Shown in pieces: positions 29,121 to 38,515 of a stretch of 64,000 bases of DNA. Every line of letters begins with the position of its first letter. Position 1 is the stretch's first letter. The notes under the pieces are model-generated. The model ran no database searches. It was not told the origin of the DNA and was given only the letters and a program-made list of their open reading frames with translations. The position numbers were made by a program, and so were the translations under genes. This DNA comes from Streptomyces sp. NBC_00271 (GTDB lineage Bacteria > Actinomycetota > Actinomycetes > Streptomycetales > Streptomycetaceae): NCBI RefSeq assembly GCF_036178845.1, contig NZ_CP108070.1, positions 8,060,001 through 8,124,000 on the forward strand, read 5' to 3'.

Positions 29121-29963
29121 ATGCCCCAGCACACCTCCGGGTCCGATCGGGCGGCGATCCCCCCAGCTGCCCGCGACGGCGGTAGCGTGCGCCCGCCCGC
29201 TCCCTCGACGCTCGACGAGTTGTGGCGGTCGTACAAGGCGACGGGGGACGAGCGGCTGCGCGAGCAGTTGATCCTGCACTACTCGCCGCTGGTGAAGTAC
29301 GTCGCCGGGCGGGTGAGCGTGGGTCTGCCGGCCAATGTGGAGCAGGCCGACTTCGTCTCGTCGGGGGTGTTCGGGCTGATCGACGCGATCGAGAAGTTCG
29401 ACATCGAGCGGGAGATCAAGTTCGAAACATACGCGATCACGCGGATCCGGGGCGCGATGATCGACGAGTTGCGGGCGCTGGACTGGATCCCCCGGTCGGT
29501 GCGGCAGAAGGCGCGCAATGTGGAGCGTGCGTACGCGACGCTCGAGGCTCGGCTGCGGCGCACGCCGTCGGAGGGTGAGGTGGCCTCCGAGATGGGGATC
29601 GGGGTGGAGGAACTCCACGCGGTCTTCAGCCAGTTGTCGCTGGCCAACGTGGTGGCGCTGGAGGAGTTGCTGCACGTCGGCGGCGAGGGCGGTGGCCGGC
29701 TGAGTCTGATGGACACGCTGGAGGACACCGCGGCGGACAATCCGGTGGAGGTCGCCGAGGACCGGGAGCTGCGGAGGTTTCTGGCACGGGCGATCAACAC
29801 GCTGCCGGAGCGGGAGAAGACCGTGGTCACGCTCTACTACTACGAGGGCCTGACGCTCGCGGAGATCGGGAACGTGCTGGGAGTGACGGAGAGCCGGGTG
29901 AGCCAGATCCACACCAAGTCGGTGCTGCAGTTGCGCGCCAAGCTGGCGAGTTTCGGGCGCTGA
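29121..29963 (+). CDS. whiG: Sporulation RNA polymerase sigma factor WhiG
   Basis: A 280-residue group 3 sigma factor, related to motility sigmas such as FliA, that starts aerial-hypha sporulation. Region 2 contains [21 protein letters not shown] and the melting motif [19 protein letters not shown]. Region 3 is [18 protein letters not shown]. Region 4 ends with [23 protein letters not shown], its helix-turn-helix. The start ATG 29121 has AAGG about 9 nt upstream. In Streptomyces WhiG drives whiH and whiI and is held by RsiG with c-di-GMP; those genes are not in this window. Confidence 0.97.
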   Translation: MPQHTSGSDRAAIPPAARDGGSVRPPAPSTLDELWRSYKATGDERLREQLILHYSPLVKYVAGRVSVGLPANVEQADFVSSGVFGLIDAIEKFDIEREIKFETYAITRIRGAMIDELRALDWIPRSVRQKARNVERAYATLEARLRRTPSEGEVASEMGIGVEELHAVFSQLSLANVVALEELLHVGGEGGGRLSLMDTLEDTAADNPVEVAEDRELRRFLARAINTLPEREKTVVTLYYYEGLTLAEIGNVLGVTESRVSQIHTKSVLQLRAKLASFGR

Positions 29964-30082
29964 CCTCGAGCGGGGCAAGCTGCTGAATCGTCCCTGCCCG
30001 GTCACTCCCCCTCGCTGGCGCGTTCCCATCGGGTGGTGGGAGTGACTGCCGTCCGGGGCGGTCCGTCCGTAAAGTGGAGGGC

Positions 30083-30664
30083 GTGCCAAGGATTCGAGCG
30101 GCCTCCGTGGCCGAGCACCGGTCGATGCAGCGAGCCGCCCTGCTGGATGCGGCCCGATCCCTGCTGTCCGAGGGCGGGACGGAGGCGCTGACCTTCCCGG
30201 CCCTCGCCGAGCGCACGGGGCTCGCGCGGTCCTCCGTGTACGAGTACTTCCGGTCCCGGGCGGCCGTGGTCGAAGAGCTGTGCGAGGTGGACTTTCCGGT
30301 CTGGGCCGCGGAGGTCTCGGCGGCGATGGCCGCGGCGGACGGGCCCGAGGGCAAGGTCGAGGCGTACGTTCGGCAGCAGTTGGCGCTGGTCGGGGACCGG
30401 CGGCACCGGGCTGTCGTGGCCATCTCCGCGAGTGAGCTCGATGCCGGGGCCCGGGAGAAGATCCGCGCGGCGCACGGCGGGCTGGTGGCGATGATCGTCG
30501 ACGCGCTGCGGCAGATGGGCCACGCCGAGCCCCGGCTGGCCGCGATGCTCCTGCAGGGTGTGGTCGACGCGGCGGTCCGGAGGATCGAGCTGGGGGCCGC
30601 GGAGGAGCCCGGCGCGATCACGGACGCCGCGGTGGGGATGGCGCTGCGGGGCGTACGCGGCTGA
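30083..30664 (+). CDS. TetR family transcriptional regulator
   Basis: A 193-residue regulator. The N-terminal helix-turn-helix (ALTFPALAERTGLARSSVYEYF, about 37-58) is typical. The C-terminal region is helical and presumably binds an unknown ligand. GTG 30083 was preferred over GTG 30074 because the GGAGGGC at 30075-30081 then serves as ribosome binding site. It lies 119 bp after whiG on the same strand, with a terminator-poor gap, so read-through from whiG is possible. No adjacent target gene is evident; the next gene is convergent. Confidence 0.88.
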   Translation: MPRIRAASVAEHRSMQRAALLDAARSLLSEGGTEALTFPALAERTGLARSSVYEYFRSRAAVVEELCEVDFPVWAAEVSAAMAAADGPEGKVEAYVRQQLALVGDRRHRAVVAISASELDAGAREKIRAAHGGLVAMIVDALRQMGHAEPRLAAMLLQGVVDAAVRRIELGAAEEPGAITDAAVGMALRGVRG

Positions 30665-30968
30665 GCCCCTGCGCGCCGGGTGCCCGGCGCCGGGCGACGG
30701 CGCGGACGGCGCGGCCGGCCCGGCCCGGCTTTGTGTGAAGGCGCCGCTCCCCCTGCGGATGGAGTTGCCTCTCCTGCCGCGGATGAATACGCCTCTCCTG
30801 GCCTCAGCCATGTCCTGGCTCCACGCCTCACCCGTGTCCTGGCTCCGCACAGGCCGGTCGGCGAGCGGCGTTTCGGGTGTTCGTCGCACATGTCCACGCG
30901 GGGCTGAGTCCGCGCAAGCCGGGCAGCCAGGCCTGAGGCGTGGTCGCGGCCAGTGGTTCTCCCGTTTC
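30665..30968. repeat. Non-coding region with degenerate direct repeats
   Basis: No gene is supported in these 304 bp between the convergent TetR and M23 genes. A GC-rich self-complementary stretch (GCCGGGTGCCCGGCGCCGGGC, split here: arms around 30675-30695) follows the TetR stop. Then a motif of about 24 bp ending GCCTCTCCTG occurs twice (about 30753-30800), and GTCCTGGCTCC occurs twice (30811-30821 and 30835-30845). Confidence 0.45.
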
Positions 30969-31619
30969 TCACGGCTGCGCGCTCGTCACCGGGAGCAGGC
31001 GGGACGGATCCCTGTGCAGGAGCCAGGGTGGGAGCAGGGACAGGGGGTTCAAGTAGGTTCTGTCTCTTCGCAGGCCCCAGTGCAGGCAAGGCGTTGCGCA
31101 GTGGGCGTCGCCCGGTTCGAGCGTGCCCAGTACCTCACCCGCGGTCACCTCGTCGCCCTGGTGCACCGTCGCCCGTACCGGGGTGAAGGTCGTCCGCAGG
31201 GGCGGAGCGCCCGTGCCCGTCAGTTCGACGGCGACCGCGCCACGCCCCGCGACCCGCCCCGCGAAGGAGACGCGGCCGGCCGCGACGGAGCGGACCGGGG
31301 CGCCCGGGGACGCCGTGAGGTCCACCCCGCGATGGCCGCGGGCGTACGGCGTCGCCGGCGGGTCCCAACCCCGCAGGACCGAGGGGCGCAGACCCACCGG
31401 CCAGAGGCGGGCGAGCGGCACAACCGTCGTGTCGGGGGCCGGTGGACCGGCGGGGGACGGCGGCGCCGGACCGTTCGCCCGGGCCAGGGCTGAGGGGGGC
31501 AGCGCACCCACCACGGTCGCGCCCAGCACGGTCACCGTCATTCCCAACAGCAACCCCAGCCACGTGCGCACACATCGTTTCTCTCGCATGCGAGAACGGT
31601 CCCGCATCTGACGGATCAT
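30969..31619 (-). CDS. M23-type peptidase domain protein, secreted
   Basis: A 216-residue protein with a signal peptide ([18 protein letters not shown], cut near ALA-RA) and a LytM/M23 fold. [21 protein letters not shown] matches the H..G.D first half of the zinc site. CLHWGLRRD at the end fits the HxH region, although it reads LHWG (HWG) where lytic enzymes have HxH. The domain may bind but not cleave peptidoglycan crosslinks. The start is uncertain: ATG 31619, 31607 or 31589 all lack a good Shine-Dalgarno. It is divergent from rpsB. Confidence 0.8.
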   Translation of the reverse strand: MIRQMRDRSRMREKRCVRTWLGLLLGMTVTVLGATVVGALPPSALARANGPAPPSPAGPPAPDTTVVPLARLWPVGLRPSVLRGWDPPATPYARGHRGVDLTASPGAPVRSVAAGRVSFAGRVAGRGAVAVELTGTGAPPLRTTFTPVRATVHQGDEVTAGEVLGTLEPGDAHCATPCLHWGLRRDRTYLNPLSLLPPWLLHRDPSRLLPVTSAQP

Positions 31620-31629
31620 GGCCGGGATC

Positions 31630-31656
31630 TGTGGACCACCGGCCGGTTGTGGACAG
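31630..31656 (-). promoter_or_regulatory. Two DnaA-box-like sites, 18 bp apart, minus orientation
   Basis: Read on the minus strand, TGGTCCACA (31630-31638) and CTGTCCACA (31648-31656) each keep the GTCCACA core of a DnaA box. They are 18 bp apart and lie between the M23 gene and rpsB. The spacing equals that of the pair at 25630-25656. Confidence 0.3.
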
Positions 31657-31859
31657 CGGCGTCACCCTGCACCTTCCGGGTCCCGTACACTTCTCGTGGC
31701 GATCCGGGTCACCGGGTCGACTTCGCACGCCCCGACAACCGGCCATCAAAAGCCGGTGTCAGCGCCCCTCGGTCCCTCGTGGCAAGGCGCATCGCGGGCG
31801 TCAGGCGCGAGTGCCGTCCGGCACGCGCGGCACAACCGAGAACACCAAGGAGAACGGCC

Positions 31860-32789
31860 ATGGCCGTCGTCACGATGCGGGAGCTGCTGGAAAGCGGCGT
31901 CCACTTCGGTCACCAGACCCGTCGCTGGAACCCGAAGATGAAGCGCTTCATCTTCACGGAGCGCAACGGCATCTACATCATCGACCTGCTCCAGTCGCTG
32001 TCGTACATCGACCGCGCCTACGAGTTCGTCAAGGAGACCGTCGCCCACGGCGGCACGGTCATGTTCGTCGGCACGAAGAAGCAGGCGCAGGAGGCCATCG
32101 CCGAGCAGGCCACCCGCGTCGGCATGCCCTACGTCAACCAGCGCTGGCTGGGCGGCATGCTCACCAACTTCTCCACCGTCTACAAGCGTCTGCAGCGCCT
32201 CAAGGAGCTCGAGCAGATCGACTTCGAGGACGTCGCCGCTTCCGGTCTGACCAAGAAGGAGCTTCTCGTGCTCTCGCGCGAGAAGGCCAAGCTGGAGAAG
32301 ACCCTTGGTGGTATCCGCGAGATGCAGAAGGTGCCCAGCGCCGTCTGGATCGTGGACACCAAGAAGGAGCACATCGCGGTCGGTGAGGCCCGGAAGCTCA
32401 ACATCCCGGTCGTCGCCATCCTCGACACCAACTGCGACCCCGACGAGGTCGACTACAAGATCCCGGGCAACGACGACGCGATCCGCTCCGTCACCCTGCT
32501 CACCCGCGTGATCGCCGACGCCGTCGCCGAGGGCCTCATCTCCCGTTCCGGTGCCGGCAAGGCCGAGGGTGACAAGGCCGCGGGCGAGCCGCTCGCCGCG
32601 TGGGAGCGCGACCTGCTCGAGGGCGAGAAGAAGTCCGACGACGCCGAGGTCCAGACCTCCGCCGAGACGGAGAAGGTCGCCGACGCCGAGCAGGCCGAGG
32701 TTGTCGCCGAGGCCGAGGCCGCTGTCGAGGCCCCGGCCGCCGAGGCCCCCGTCGCCGAGGCCCCGGCCGCGGACGCCGAGCAGGCCTGA
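31860..32789 (+). CDS. rpsB: 30S ribosomal protein uS2
   Basis: A 309-residue S2. [20 protein letters not shown] is the start motif, followed by [19 protein letters not shown] and GQRW-type [12 protein letters not shown]. The core ends near residue 235. A tail of Ala/Glu/Pro repeats ([15 protein letters not shown]) follows, as in other Streptomyces. ATG 31860 has AAGGAG about 9 nt upstream. It opens the conserved rpsB-tsf-pyrH-frr cluster. Confidence 0.98.
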   Translation: MAVVTMRELLESGVHFGHQTRRWNPKMKRFIFTERNGIYIIDLLQSLSYIDRAYEFVKETVAHGGTVMFVGTKKQAQEAIAEQATRVGMPYVNQRWLGGMLTNFSTVYKRLQRLKELEQIDFEDVAASGLTKKELLVLSREKAKLEKTLGGIREMQKVPSAVWIVDTKKEHIAVGEARKLNIPVVAILDTNCDPDEVDYKIPGNDDAIRSVTLLTRVIADAVAEGLISRSGAGKAEGDKAAGEPLAAWERDLLEGEKKSDDAEVQTSAETEKVADAEQAEVVAEAEAAVEAPAAEAPVAEAPAADAEQA

Positions 32790-32809
32790 CCCCTCACCCC
32801 TTCGGGTCA

Positions 32810-32844
32810 CGAACGGCGGGGGCACACCGAGCCCCCGCCGTTCG
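32810..32844. terminator. 14-bp hairpin between rpsB and tsf
   Basis: Arms 32810-32823 and 32831-32844 pair perfectly with a 7-nt loop. As rpsB and tsf are usually cotranscribed, this probably acts as a partial terminator that lowers tsf relative to rpsB. Confidence 0.75.
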
Positions 32845-32884
32845 GCCCGTAGATCTTCAGACTTCGAGAGAGATTCCAGGAATC

Positions 32885-33721
32885 ATGGCGAACTACACCG
32901 CCGCCGACGTCAAGAAGCTCCGTGAGCTCACCGGCGCCGGCATGATGGACTGCAAGAAGGCGCTGGACGAGGCCGACGGCAACGTCGACAAGGCCGTCGA
33001 GGCGCTGCGCATCAAGGGCCAGAAGGGCGTCGCCAAGCGCGAAGGCCGCTCCGCCGAGAACGGCGCCGTGGTCTCCATCATCGCTGACGACAACACCTCC
33101 GGTGTCCTGGTCGAGCTGAAGTGCGAGACGGACTTCGTCGCCAAGGGTGAGAAGTTCCAGGCCGTCGCCAACGAGATCGCCCAGCACGTCGTCAAGACGT
33201 CGCCGGCCGACCTCGAGGCGCTGCTCGGCTCCGAGATCGTGCCCGGCAAGACGGTTCAGGCGTTCGTCGACGAGGCCAACGCCAACCTGGGCGAGAAGAT
33301 CGTCCTGGACCGCTTCGCCCAGTTCTCCGGTGCCTACGTGACCGCGTACATGCACCGCACCATGCCCGACCTGCCCCCGCAGATCGGTGTCCTGGTCGAG
33401 CTGGACAAGGCCGACGCCGACCTCGCCAAGGGTGTCGCGCAGCACATCGCCGCCTTCGCGCCGAAGTACCTCTCCAAGGAGGACGTCCCGGCCGAGGTCG
33501 TCGAGTCCGAGCGCCGCGTCGCCGAGGAGACCACCCGCGCCGAGGGCAAGCCCGAGGCCGCCCTCCCGAAGATCGTCGAGGGTCGCGTCAACGGCTTCTT
33601 CAAGGAGGCCACCCTCCTCGGTCAGCCGTATGCGCTCGACAACAAGAAGTCCGTCCAGAAGGTCCTGGACGAGGCCGGTGTCACCCTGAAGCGCTTCGTG
33701 CGCATCAAGGTCGGCATCTGA
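32885..33721 (+). CDS. tsf: Elongation factor Ts
   Basis: A 278-residue nucleotide-exchange factor for EF-Tu. The N-terminal UBA-like domain has KLRELTGAGMMDCKKALDEA, including the TGAGMMDCK signature. The core has VLVELKCETDFVAK, the TDFV motif that contacts EF-Tu. The C-terminal domain ends RFVRIKVGI. Start ATG 32885; a weak AGGAAT lies just before. The long homologue length is typical of actinobacteria. Confidence 0.98.
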   Translation: MANYTAADVKKLRELTGAGMMDCKKALDEADGNVDKAVEALRIKGQKGVAKREGRSAENGAVVSIIADDNTSGVLVELKCETDFVAKGEKFQAVANEIAQHVVKTSPADLEALLGSEIVPGKTVQAFVDEANANLGEKIVLDRFAQFSGAYVTAYMHRTMPDLPPQIGVLVELDKADADLAKGVAQHIAAFAPKYLSKEDVPAEVVESERRVAEETTRAEGKPEAALPKIVEGRVNGFFKEATLLGQPYALDNKKSVQKVLDEAGVTLKRFVRIKVGI

Positions 33722-33824
33722 GTCCGTACCGCGATCGACGCGCGACCCCTATAGGGTCGGCAGCAGTCGTCCGCGTACGCCGACACGCGCGCGTGCGTGA
33801 CGGACGACAGCAGATCTGACGAGG

Positions 33825-33870
33825 AGGCCATTGCCGCGTATGGGAGACAACACCCCACCGGCAATGGCCT
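33825..33870. terminator. 12-bp hairpin between tsf and pyrH
   Basis: Arms 33825-33836 and 33859-33870 are complementary over 12 bp with a 22-nt loop, followed by TCTTCG. A second self-complementary segment, GTCGTCCG to CGGACGAC, precedes it at about 33766-33807. Together they separate tsf from pyrH. Confidence 0.65.
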
Positions 33871-33900
33871 TCTTCGTATGTGCACCATGAGGAGATCTCC

Positions 33901-34671
33901 ATGACCACCACCCAGGCCGACAAGGGCGAGAAGACCGACGACGGCAAAGGCGCGGGCCGCTTTCTGCTGAAGCTTTCCGGCGAGGCGTTCGCCGGAGGCG
34001 GCGGACTGGGCGTCGACCCCGACGTGGTGCACAAGATCGCCCGCGAGATCGCGGCCGTCGTGCGCGGCGGCGCCCAGATCGCCGTCGTCATCGGCGGCGG
34101 CAACTTCTTCCGCGGCGCCGAGCTCCAGCAGCGCGGCATGGACCGGGCCCGGTCCGACTACATGGGCATGCTCGGCACGGTCATGAACTGCCTCGCCCTC
34201 CAGGACTTCCTGGAGAAGGAGGGCATCGACAGCCGCGTGCAGACCGCCATCACCATGGGCCAGGTCGCCGAGCCGTACATCCCGCTGCGCGCCGTACGGC
34301 ACCTGGAGAAGGGCCGTGTGGTCATCTTCGGCGCCGGTATGGGCATGCCGTACTTCTCCACCGACACCACCGCCGCCCAGCGCGCCCTGGAGATCGACGC
34401 CGAGGCCCTGCTGATGGGCAAGAACGGCGTGGACGGGGTCTACGACTCCGACCCCAAGACCAACCCCGAGGCCGTCAAGTTCGACTCGCTCGGCTACGGC
34501 GAGGTCATCACGCGCGACCTCAAGGTCGCCGACATGACCGCCATCACGCTGTGCCGCGACAACAAGCTGCCGATCCTGGTCTTCGAGCTCCTGGCGGAGG
34601 GCAATATCGCGCGGGCCGTCAAGGGTGAGAAGATCGGCACACTCGTGGGTGACCAAAGCGGCCGGGCCTGA
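33901..34671 (+). CDS. pyrH: Uridylate kinase
   Basis: A 256-residue UMP kinase of the amino-acid kinase fold. Motifs seen are [11 protein letters not shown], the glycine-rich [10 protein letters not shown] (about 67-76), and the late [18 protein letters not shown] loop. The first 18 residues are Thr/Lys/Gly-rich and probably disordered. The start ATG 33901 has AGGAG 8 nt upstream; an in-frame ATG at 33888 gives seven more codons. It makes UDP for nucleotide and cell-wall precursors. Conserved neighbour of frr. Confidence 0.97.
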   Translation: MTTTQADKGEKTDDGKGAGRFLLKLSGEAFAGGGGLGVDPDVVHKIAREIAAVVRGGAQIAVVIGGGNFFRGAELQQRGMDRARSDYMGMLGTVMNCLALQDFLEKEGIDSRVQTAITMGQVAEPYIPLRAVRHLEKGRVVIFGAGMGMPYFSTDTTAAQRALEIDAEALLMGKNGVDGVYDSDPKTNPEAVKFDSLGYGEVITRDLKVADMTAITLCRDNKLPILVFELLAEGNIARAVKGEKIGTLVGDQSGRA

Positions 34672-34841
34672 CCGGGACCGACCTCGGCCGGGGACAAGCC
34701 CGGGCCGAGGACGGACCCTGACCGGGGGATGGACAATGTCCTGCCGGTCCGGAACCGTGCAGGAATAAGACGCGACGCAGCCGGCCGCCACCCCGACGAG
34801 GAGCAGCTGCCGGGCCTACTCAAGACACGCAGGAGCAAGTG

Positions 34842-35399
34842 GTGATCGAAGAGACCCTCCTCGAGGCCGAGGAGAAGATGGAGAAGGCCGTCGTGGTCGC
34901 CAAGGAGGACTTCGCCGCGATCCGCACCGGCCGTGCGCACCCGGCGATGTTCAACAAGATCGTGGCCGACTACTACGGCGCGCTGACGCCGATCAACCAG
35001 CTGGCCTCGTTCTCGGTGCCGGAGCCGCGCATGGCCGTGGTGACCCCGTTCGACAAGAGCGCGATGCGCAACATCGAGCAGGCGATCCGCGACTCCGACC
35101 TGGGCGTCAACCCGAGCAACGACGGCAACATCATCCGAGTGGTGTTCCCCGAGCTGACCGAGGAGCGCCGCAAGGACTACATCAAGGTCGCCAAGACCAA
35201 GGGCGAGGACGCCAAGGTGTCCATCCGCTCGGTCCGCCGCAAGGCCAAGGACGCCATCGACAAGCTGATCAAGGATGGCGAGGTCGGCGAGGACGAGGGC
35301 CGCCGCGCGGAGAAGGAGCTCGACGACACCACCGCGAAGTACGTCGCTCAGGTGGACGAGCTCCTGAAGCACAAGGAAGCGGAGCTGCTCGAGGTCTGA
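34842..35399 (+). CDS. frr: Ribosome recycling factor
   Basis: A 185-residue factor that splits post-termination ribosomes with EF-G. The N-terminal helix of domain I carries [22 protein letters not shown]; domain II follows, then the long C-terminal helices ([19 protein letters not shown]). GTG 34842 was chosen over an adjacent GTG at 34839 because [13 protein letters not shown] is the family start. AGGAG lies about 8 nt upstream. It overlaps cdsA in TGATG at 35397-35401. Confidence 0.97.
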   Translation: MIEETLLEAEEKMEKAVVVAKEDFAAIRTGRAHPAMFNKIVADYYGALTPINQLASFSVPEPRMAVVTPFDKSAMRNIEQAIRDSDLGVNPSNDGNIIRVVFPELTEERRKDYIKVAKTKGEDAKVSIRSVRRKAKDAIDKLIKDGEVGEDEGRRAEKELDDTTAKYVAQVDELLKHKEAELLEV

Positions 35400-36529
35400 T
35401 GAACGACTCTTCCTGGGGGGCGCCGCCACAAGCCGGGTACTGGGGGCCGTCCGAGCAGGGGCCTGTCCAGGGGGCAGCCCCGGCGGGTCCCGCATACGAT
35501 GCGCATAACGCGCAGCAGACTCGCCCCATGCCCATCGCGCCCGACGTACCCGCACATGGCGGAGACCAGGATGACGACCGGGGGGCCGCTCGGCTGAGCG
35601 GCCCCCTGTTCCGCGACGACACCCCGTCGGCGGGATCCCTCGGGACCCCTTCGCAGAAGCCGCAGGAGCCCATGCCCAGCCCCGTCCCACAGCCCGCCCC
35701 CGCACCGCAGAAGAAGAGTGCGGGACGCGATCTGGGTGCCGCGATAGGGGTCGGCGTCGGGCTCGGTGCGGTGATCGTCGCGTCGTTGTTCGTCGTCAAG
35801 GCCGTGTTCGTCGGGGTCATAGCGGTCGCCGTGGTGGTGGGCCTGTGGGAGCTCACATCACGGCTCGAGGAGCGCAAGGGCATCAAGGCGCCGCTCGTCC
35901 CGCTCGCGGTGGGCGGTGCGGCGATGGTCGTCTCCGGCTACGTCCGGGGCGCCGAGGGCGCGTGGGTGGCGATGGCGCTCACCGCGCTGGCGGTCCTGGT
36001 CTGGCGGATGACGGAACCGCCCGAGGGCTATCTCAAGGACGTCACGGCGGGCGTCTTCGCGGCTTTCTACGTGCCGTTCCTGGCGACGTTCGTGGCCATG
36101 ATGCTGACCGCCGACGACGGTCCGCGCCGCGTCCTGACGTTCCTGCTGCTGACGGTCGTCAGCGACACGGGTGCGTACGCGATCGGCTGGCGCTTCGGCA
36201 AGCACAAGCTGGCACCGCGCATCAGCCCCGGCAAGACCCGTGAGGGCCTCTTCGGAGCGGTCACCTTCGCGATGGTCGGGGGCGCGCTGTGCATGCAGTA
36301 CCTGATCGAGGGCGGCACGTGGTGGCAGGGGCTGATCCTGGGCTTCGCGGTCGCGGCCACCGCCACGCTCGGTGACCTCGGTGAGTCCATGATCAAGCGG
36401 GACCTGGGCATCAAGGACATGGGCACCCTGCTGCCGGGTCATGGCGGCATCATGGACCGGCTGGACTCGCTCCTGCCGACGGCGCCGGTGGTCTGGCTGC
36501 TGTTGGTGCTCTTCGTGGGATCCGGCTGA
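35399..36529 (+). CDS. cdsA: Phosphatidate cytidylyltransferase (CDP-diglyceride synthase)
   Basis: A 376-residue membrane enzyme making CDP-diacylglycerol from phosphatidic acid and CTP. The signature GDLGESMIKRDLGIKDMGTL begins near residue 325 and is followed by LLPGHGGIMDRLDSL. About eight membrane helices start near residue 115. The first 110 residues are Pro/Gln/Gly-rich and cytoplasmic, an extension seen in Streptomyces. Coupling to frr by TGATG is a usual arrangement. Confidence 0.96.
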   Translation: MNDSSWGAPPQAGYWGPSEQGPVQGAAPAGPAYDAHNAQQTRPMPIAPDVPAHGGDQDDDRGAARLSGPLFRDDTPSAGSLGTPSQKPQEPMPSPVPQPAPAPQKKSAGRDLGAAIGVGVGLGAVIVASLFVVKAVFVGVIAVAVVVGLWELTSRLEERKGIKAPLVPLAVGGAAMVVSGYVRGAEGAWVAMALTALAVLVWRMTEPPEGYLKDVTAGVFAAFYVPFLATFVAMMLTADDGPRRVLTFLLLTVVSDTGAYAIGWRFGKHKLAPRISPGKTREGLFGAVTFAMVGGALCMQYLIEGGTWWQGLILGFAVAATATLGDLGESMIKRDLGIKDMGTLLPGHGGIMDRLDSLLPTAPVVWLLLVLFVGSG

Positions 36530-36547
36530 CCTGCGCGCATGTCGGTG

Positions 36548-36584
36548 AGGGGCTCGTCGTCCACGGTGACGGCGGGCCCCTTTT
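36548..36584. terminator. Terminator between cdsA and small membrane protein gene
   Basis: Arms AGGGGC (36548-36553) and GCCCCT (36576-36581) are followed by TTTT. The loop can form an inner CGTC/GACG stem. It serves two convergent genes. Confidence 0.5.
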
Positions 36585-36629
36585 CGTCGGGGGCCGACGG
36601 CTTCTCGCCGGGTGGCCGACGGCCCGGGG

Positions 36630-36998
36630 TCAGTGGTGACCCAGTCCACCGCTGCCGAACGAGCCGCTGCCGCCGTCGTGCCAGCGCTCTCGCTTCTGCG
36701 ACGCGCTCGTGCGGGTCGACATGTGGGTCAGCTCGTACGGGGTGAGAGCGTGCTGTCCCTTGGCCACCTTGGGTACCTCGGCGGCCTCCCGGACCTCCCG
36801 CATCTCGCGGACCGGCCCCCCCTGAGGCATGTGCGGCTGTTCCTCGGCGCGTGGCAGACGCGGTGCGCGGGTCCGCATGCGGCAGCTCAGCCAGAAGCTG
36901 CCGCCCAGGAGTGTGATGAGTGCCACGGCGATCAAGAACAGCGCCAGGCTGATCAGGCCGCTGGGCTCCGCCAAATACATCGTCGATGCAGTACTCAT
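36630..36998 (-). CDS. Small membrane protein, DUF6479-like
   Basis: A 122-residue protein with one membrane helix near residues 14-35 (LISLALFLIAVALITLLGG), then an RRAPR-type basic stretch and a Pro/Glu/Arg-rich cytoplasmic tail. It ends in WHDGGSGSFGSGGLGHH, the glycine/serine tail I associate with the Streptomyces DUF6479 family. Function is unknown. The start ATG 36998 was chosen; TTG at 37007 is also in frame and closer to a GAGGG. It is convergent with cdsA and divergent from rlmN. Confidence 0.75.
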   Translation of the reverse strand: MSTASTMYLAEPSGLISLALFLIAVALITLLGGSFWLSCRMRTRAPRLPRAEEQPHMPQGGPVREMREVREAAEVPKVAKGQHALTPYELTHMSTRTSASQKRERWHDGGSGSFGSGGLGHH

Positions 36999-37185
36999 AT
37001 AAGGCAAATACCCTCAAATTACCCAACGAACCTGCCACCCCGACCGGCCTGTGCCGTACTTCGACGGGCCGGCGGCTTCGAACCGGGCTGCTGTCCTCGG
37101 CGGGATGTGGATCCGGCAGCCGGGTGGCGCCCCGCACGGCTCGCGGCCCGGGTCACGTAATTCGATCTGCGACACTGGTATGGCC

Positions 37186-38292
37186 ATGCCTAAGCCCGGA
37201 GAACTCACATTCGTCGCCCCCCGCGGAGCCAAGAAGCCGCCGCGGCACCTCGCCGACCTCACGCCCGCCGAGCGCAAAGAGGCGGTTGCCGCGATCGGTG
37301 AGAAGCCGTTTCGCGCCAAGCAGCTCTCGCAGCACTACTTCGCGCGGTACGCGCACGACCCCGCGCAGTGGACGGACATCCCGGCCGCCGCGCGCGGCAA
37401 GCTCCAGGAGGCGCTGCTTCCCGAGCTGATGACGGTCGTGCGGCATCTGTCGACCGACCAGGACACCACCCGCAAGACGCTGTGGCGCCTGTTCGACGGC
37501 ACACTCGTCGAGTCCGTGCTGATGCGCTACCCGGACCGGGTGACCATGTGCATCAGCTCGCAGGCGGGCTGCGGGATGAACTGCCCGTTCTGCGCCACCG
37601 GACAGGCAGGCCTGGACCGGAACCTGTCCACGGGCGAGATCGTGCACCAGATCGTGGACGGGATGCGGGCCCTCAGGGACGGCGAGATCCCGGGCGGCCC
37701 GGCGCGGCTGAGCAACATCGTCTTCATGGGTATGGGCGAACCGCTCGCCAACTACAAGCGGGTCGTGGGCGCCATCCGCGCGCTCACCGACCCGGAGCCG
37801 GACGGGCTCGGGCTCTCGCAGCGCGGGATCACCGTGTCGACGGTCGGGCTGGTGCCCGCCATCCACCGGTTCTCCGACGAGGGCTTCAAGTGCCGCCTCG
37901 CCATCTCGCTGCACGCCCCGGACGACGAACTGCGCGACACCCTTGTCCCCGTCAACACGCGGTGGAAGGTGCGCGAGGTGCTGGACGCCGGCTGGGAGTA
38001 CGCGGCCAAGTCCGGACGCCGGCTGTCCATCGAGTACGCCCTCATCCGGGACATCAACGACCAGGCATGGCGTGGTGACCGGCTCGGGCGGCTGCTCAGG
38101 GGTAAGCCTGTACACGTCAACCTCATCCCGCTGAACCCGACACCGGGTTCGAAGTGGACCGCCTCGCGGCCCGAGGACGAGAAGGCGTTCGTCGAGGCGA
38201 TCGCGGCTCATGGGGTGCCGGTGACCGTCCGGGACACCCGGGGCCAGGAGATCGACGGAGCCTGTGGTCAGCTCGCCGCCACCGAGCGGTAA
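37186..38292 (+). CDS. rlmN: 23S rRNA/tRNA adenine-C2 methyltransferase RlmN
   Basis: A 368-residue radical SAM enzyme that methylates A2503 of 23S rRNA and A37 of some tRNAs. The cluster motif CGMNCPFC (CxxxCxxC, about 129-136) follows the SSQAGC stretch. [10 protein letters not shown] is the family hallmark, and the C-terminal AACGQL-type motif reads ACGQLA, which carries the methylated cysteine. The start ATG 37186 was chosen by family N-terminus ([14 protein letters not shown]). ATG 37180 is two codons upstream. Confidence 0.96.
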   Translation: MPKPGELTFVAPRGAKKPPRHLADLTPAERKEAVAAIGEKPFRAKQLSQHYFARYAHDPAQWTDIPAAARGKLQEALLPELMTVVRHLSTDQDTTRKTLWRLFDGTLVESVLMRYPDRVTMCISSQAGCGMNCPFCATGQAGLDRNLSTGEIVHQIVDGMRALRDGEIPGGPARLSNIVFMGMGEPLANYKRVVGAIRALTDPEPDGLGLSQRGITVSTVGLVPAIHRFSDEGFKCRLAISLHAPDDELRDTLVPVNTRWKVREVLDAGWEYAAKSGRRLSIEYALIRDINDQAWRGDRLGRLLRGKPVHVNLIPLNPTPGSKWTASRPEDEKAFVEAIAAHGVPVTVRDTRGQEIDGACGQLAATER

Positions 38293-38325
38293 TCTGGCGA
38301 GGTCCAACCACATCTTCATATTCCG

Positions 38326-38426
38326 ACAGGGGAGCGCCACAGCGCTGAGAGTGCGGTAGCCGGAGCACCGGTGGGCCGCAGACCCTCAGAACCTTGCCCA
38401 GGTCATTCTGGGTAGGAAGTTCGGGC
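38326..38426 (+). promoter_or_regulatory. TPP riboswitch (THI element)
   Basis: This leader shows the conserved thiamine pyrophosphate aptamer pieces. GGGGAGC at about 38329 is followed by GCTGAGA (38344-38350), then the variable stem, ACCCTCAGAACCTTG (38382-38396) and a final stem with GGGTAGGAAG. It lies 90-190 bp upstream of thiB. High thiamine pyrophosphate is expected to shut off the transporter operon. Confidence 0.93.
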
Positions 38427-38443
38427 ATCACTCAAGCTGTTGC

Positions 38444-38515
38444 GCCCTGCCCGGGAACCTTCCGAGGATCCCGGGCAGGGCCGCGTCTCTTCCTGGTCAT
38501 CCCAGGAGGAATTCA
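38444..38515 (+). promoter_or_regulatory. Expression platform of the TPP riboswitch
   Basis: Arms 38444-38455 and 38470-38481 form a 12-bp terminator-like stem with a 14-nt loop just after the aptamer. A second small hairpin, TCCTGG...CCAGGA (about 38490-38506), includes part of the AGGAGG ribosome site of thiB. Either could be the OFF switch: the first by termination, the second by hiding the start. Confidence 0.55.
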
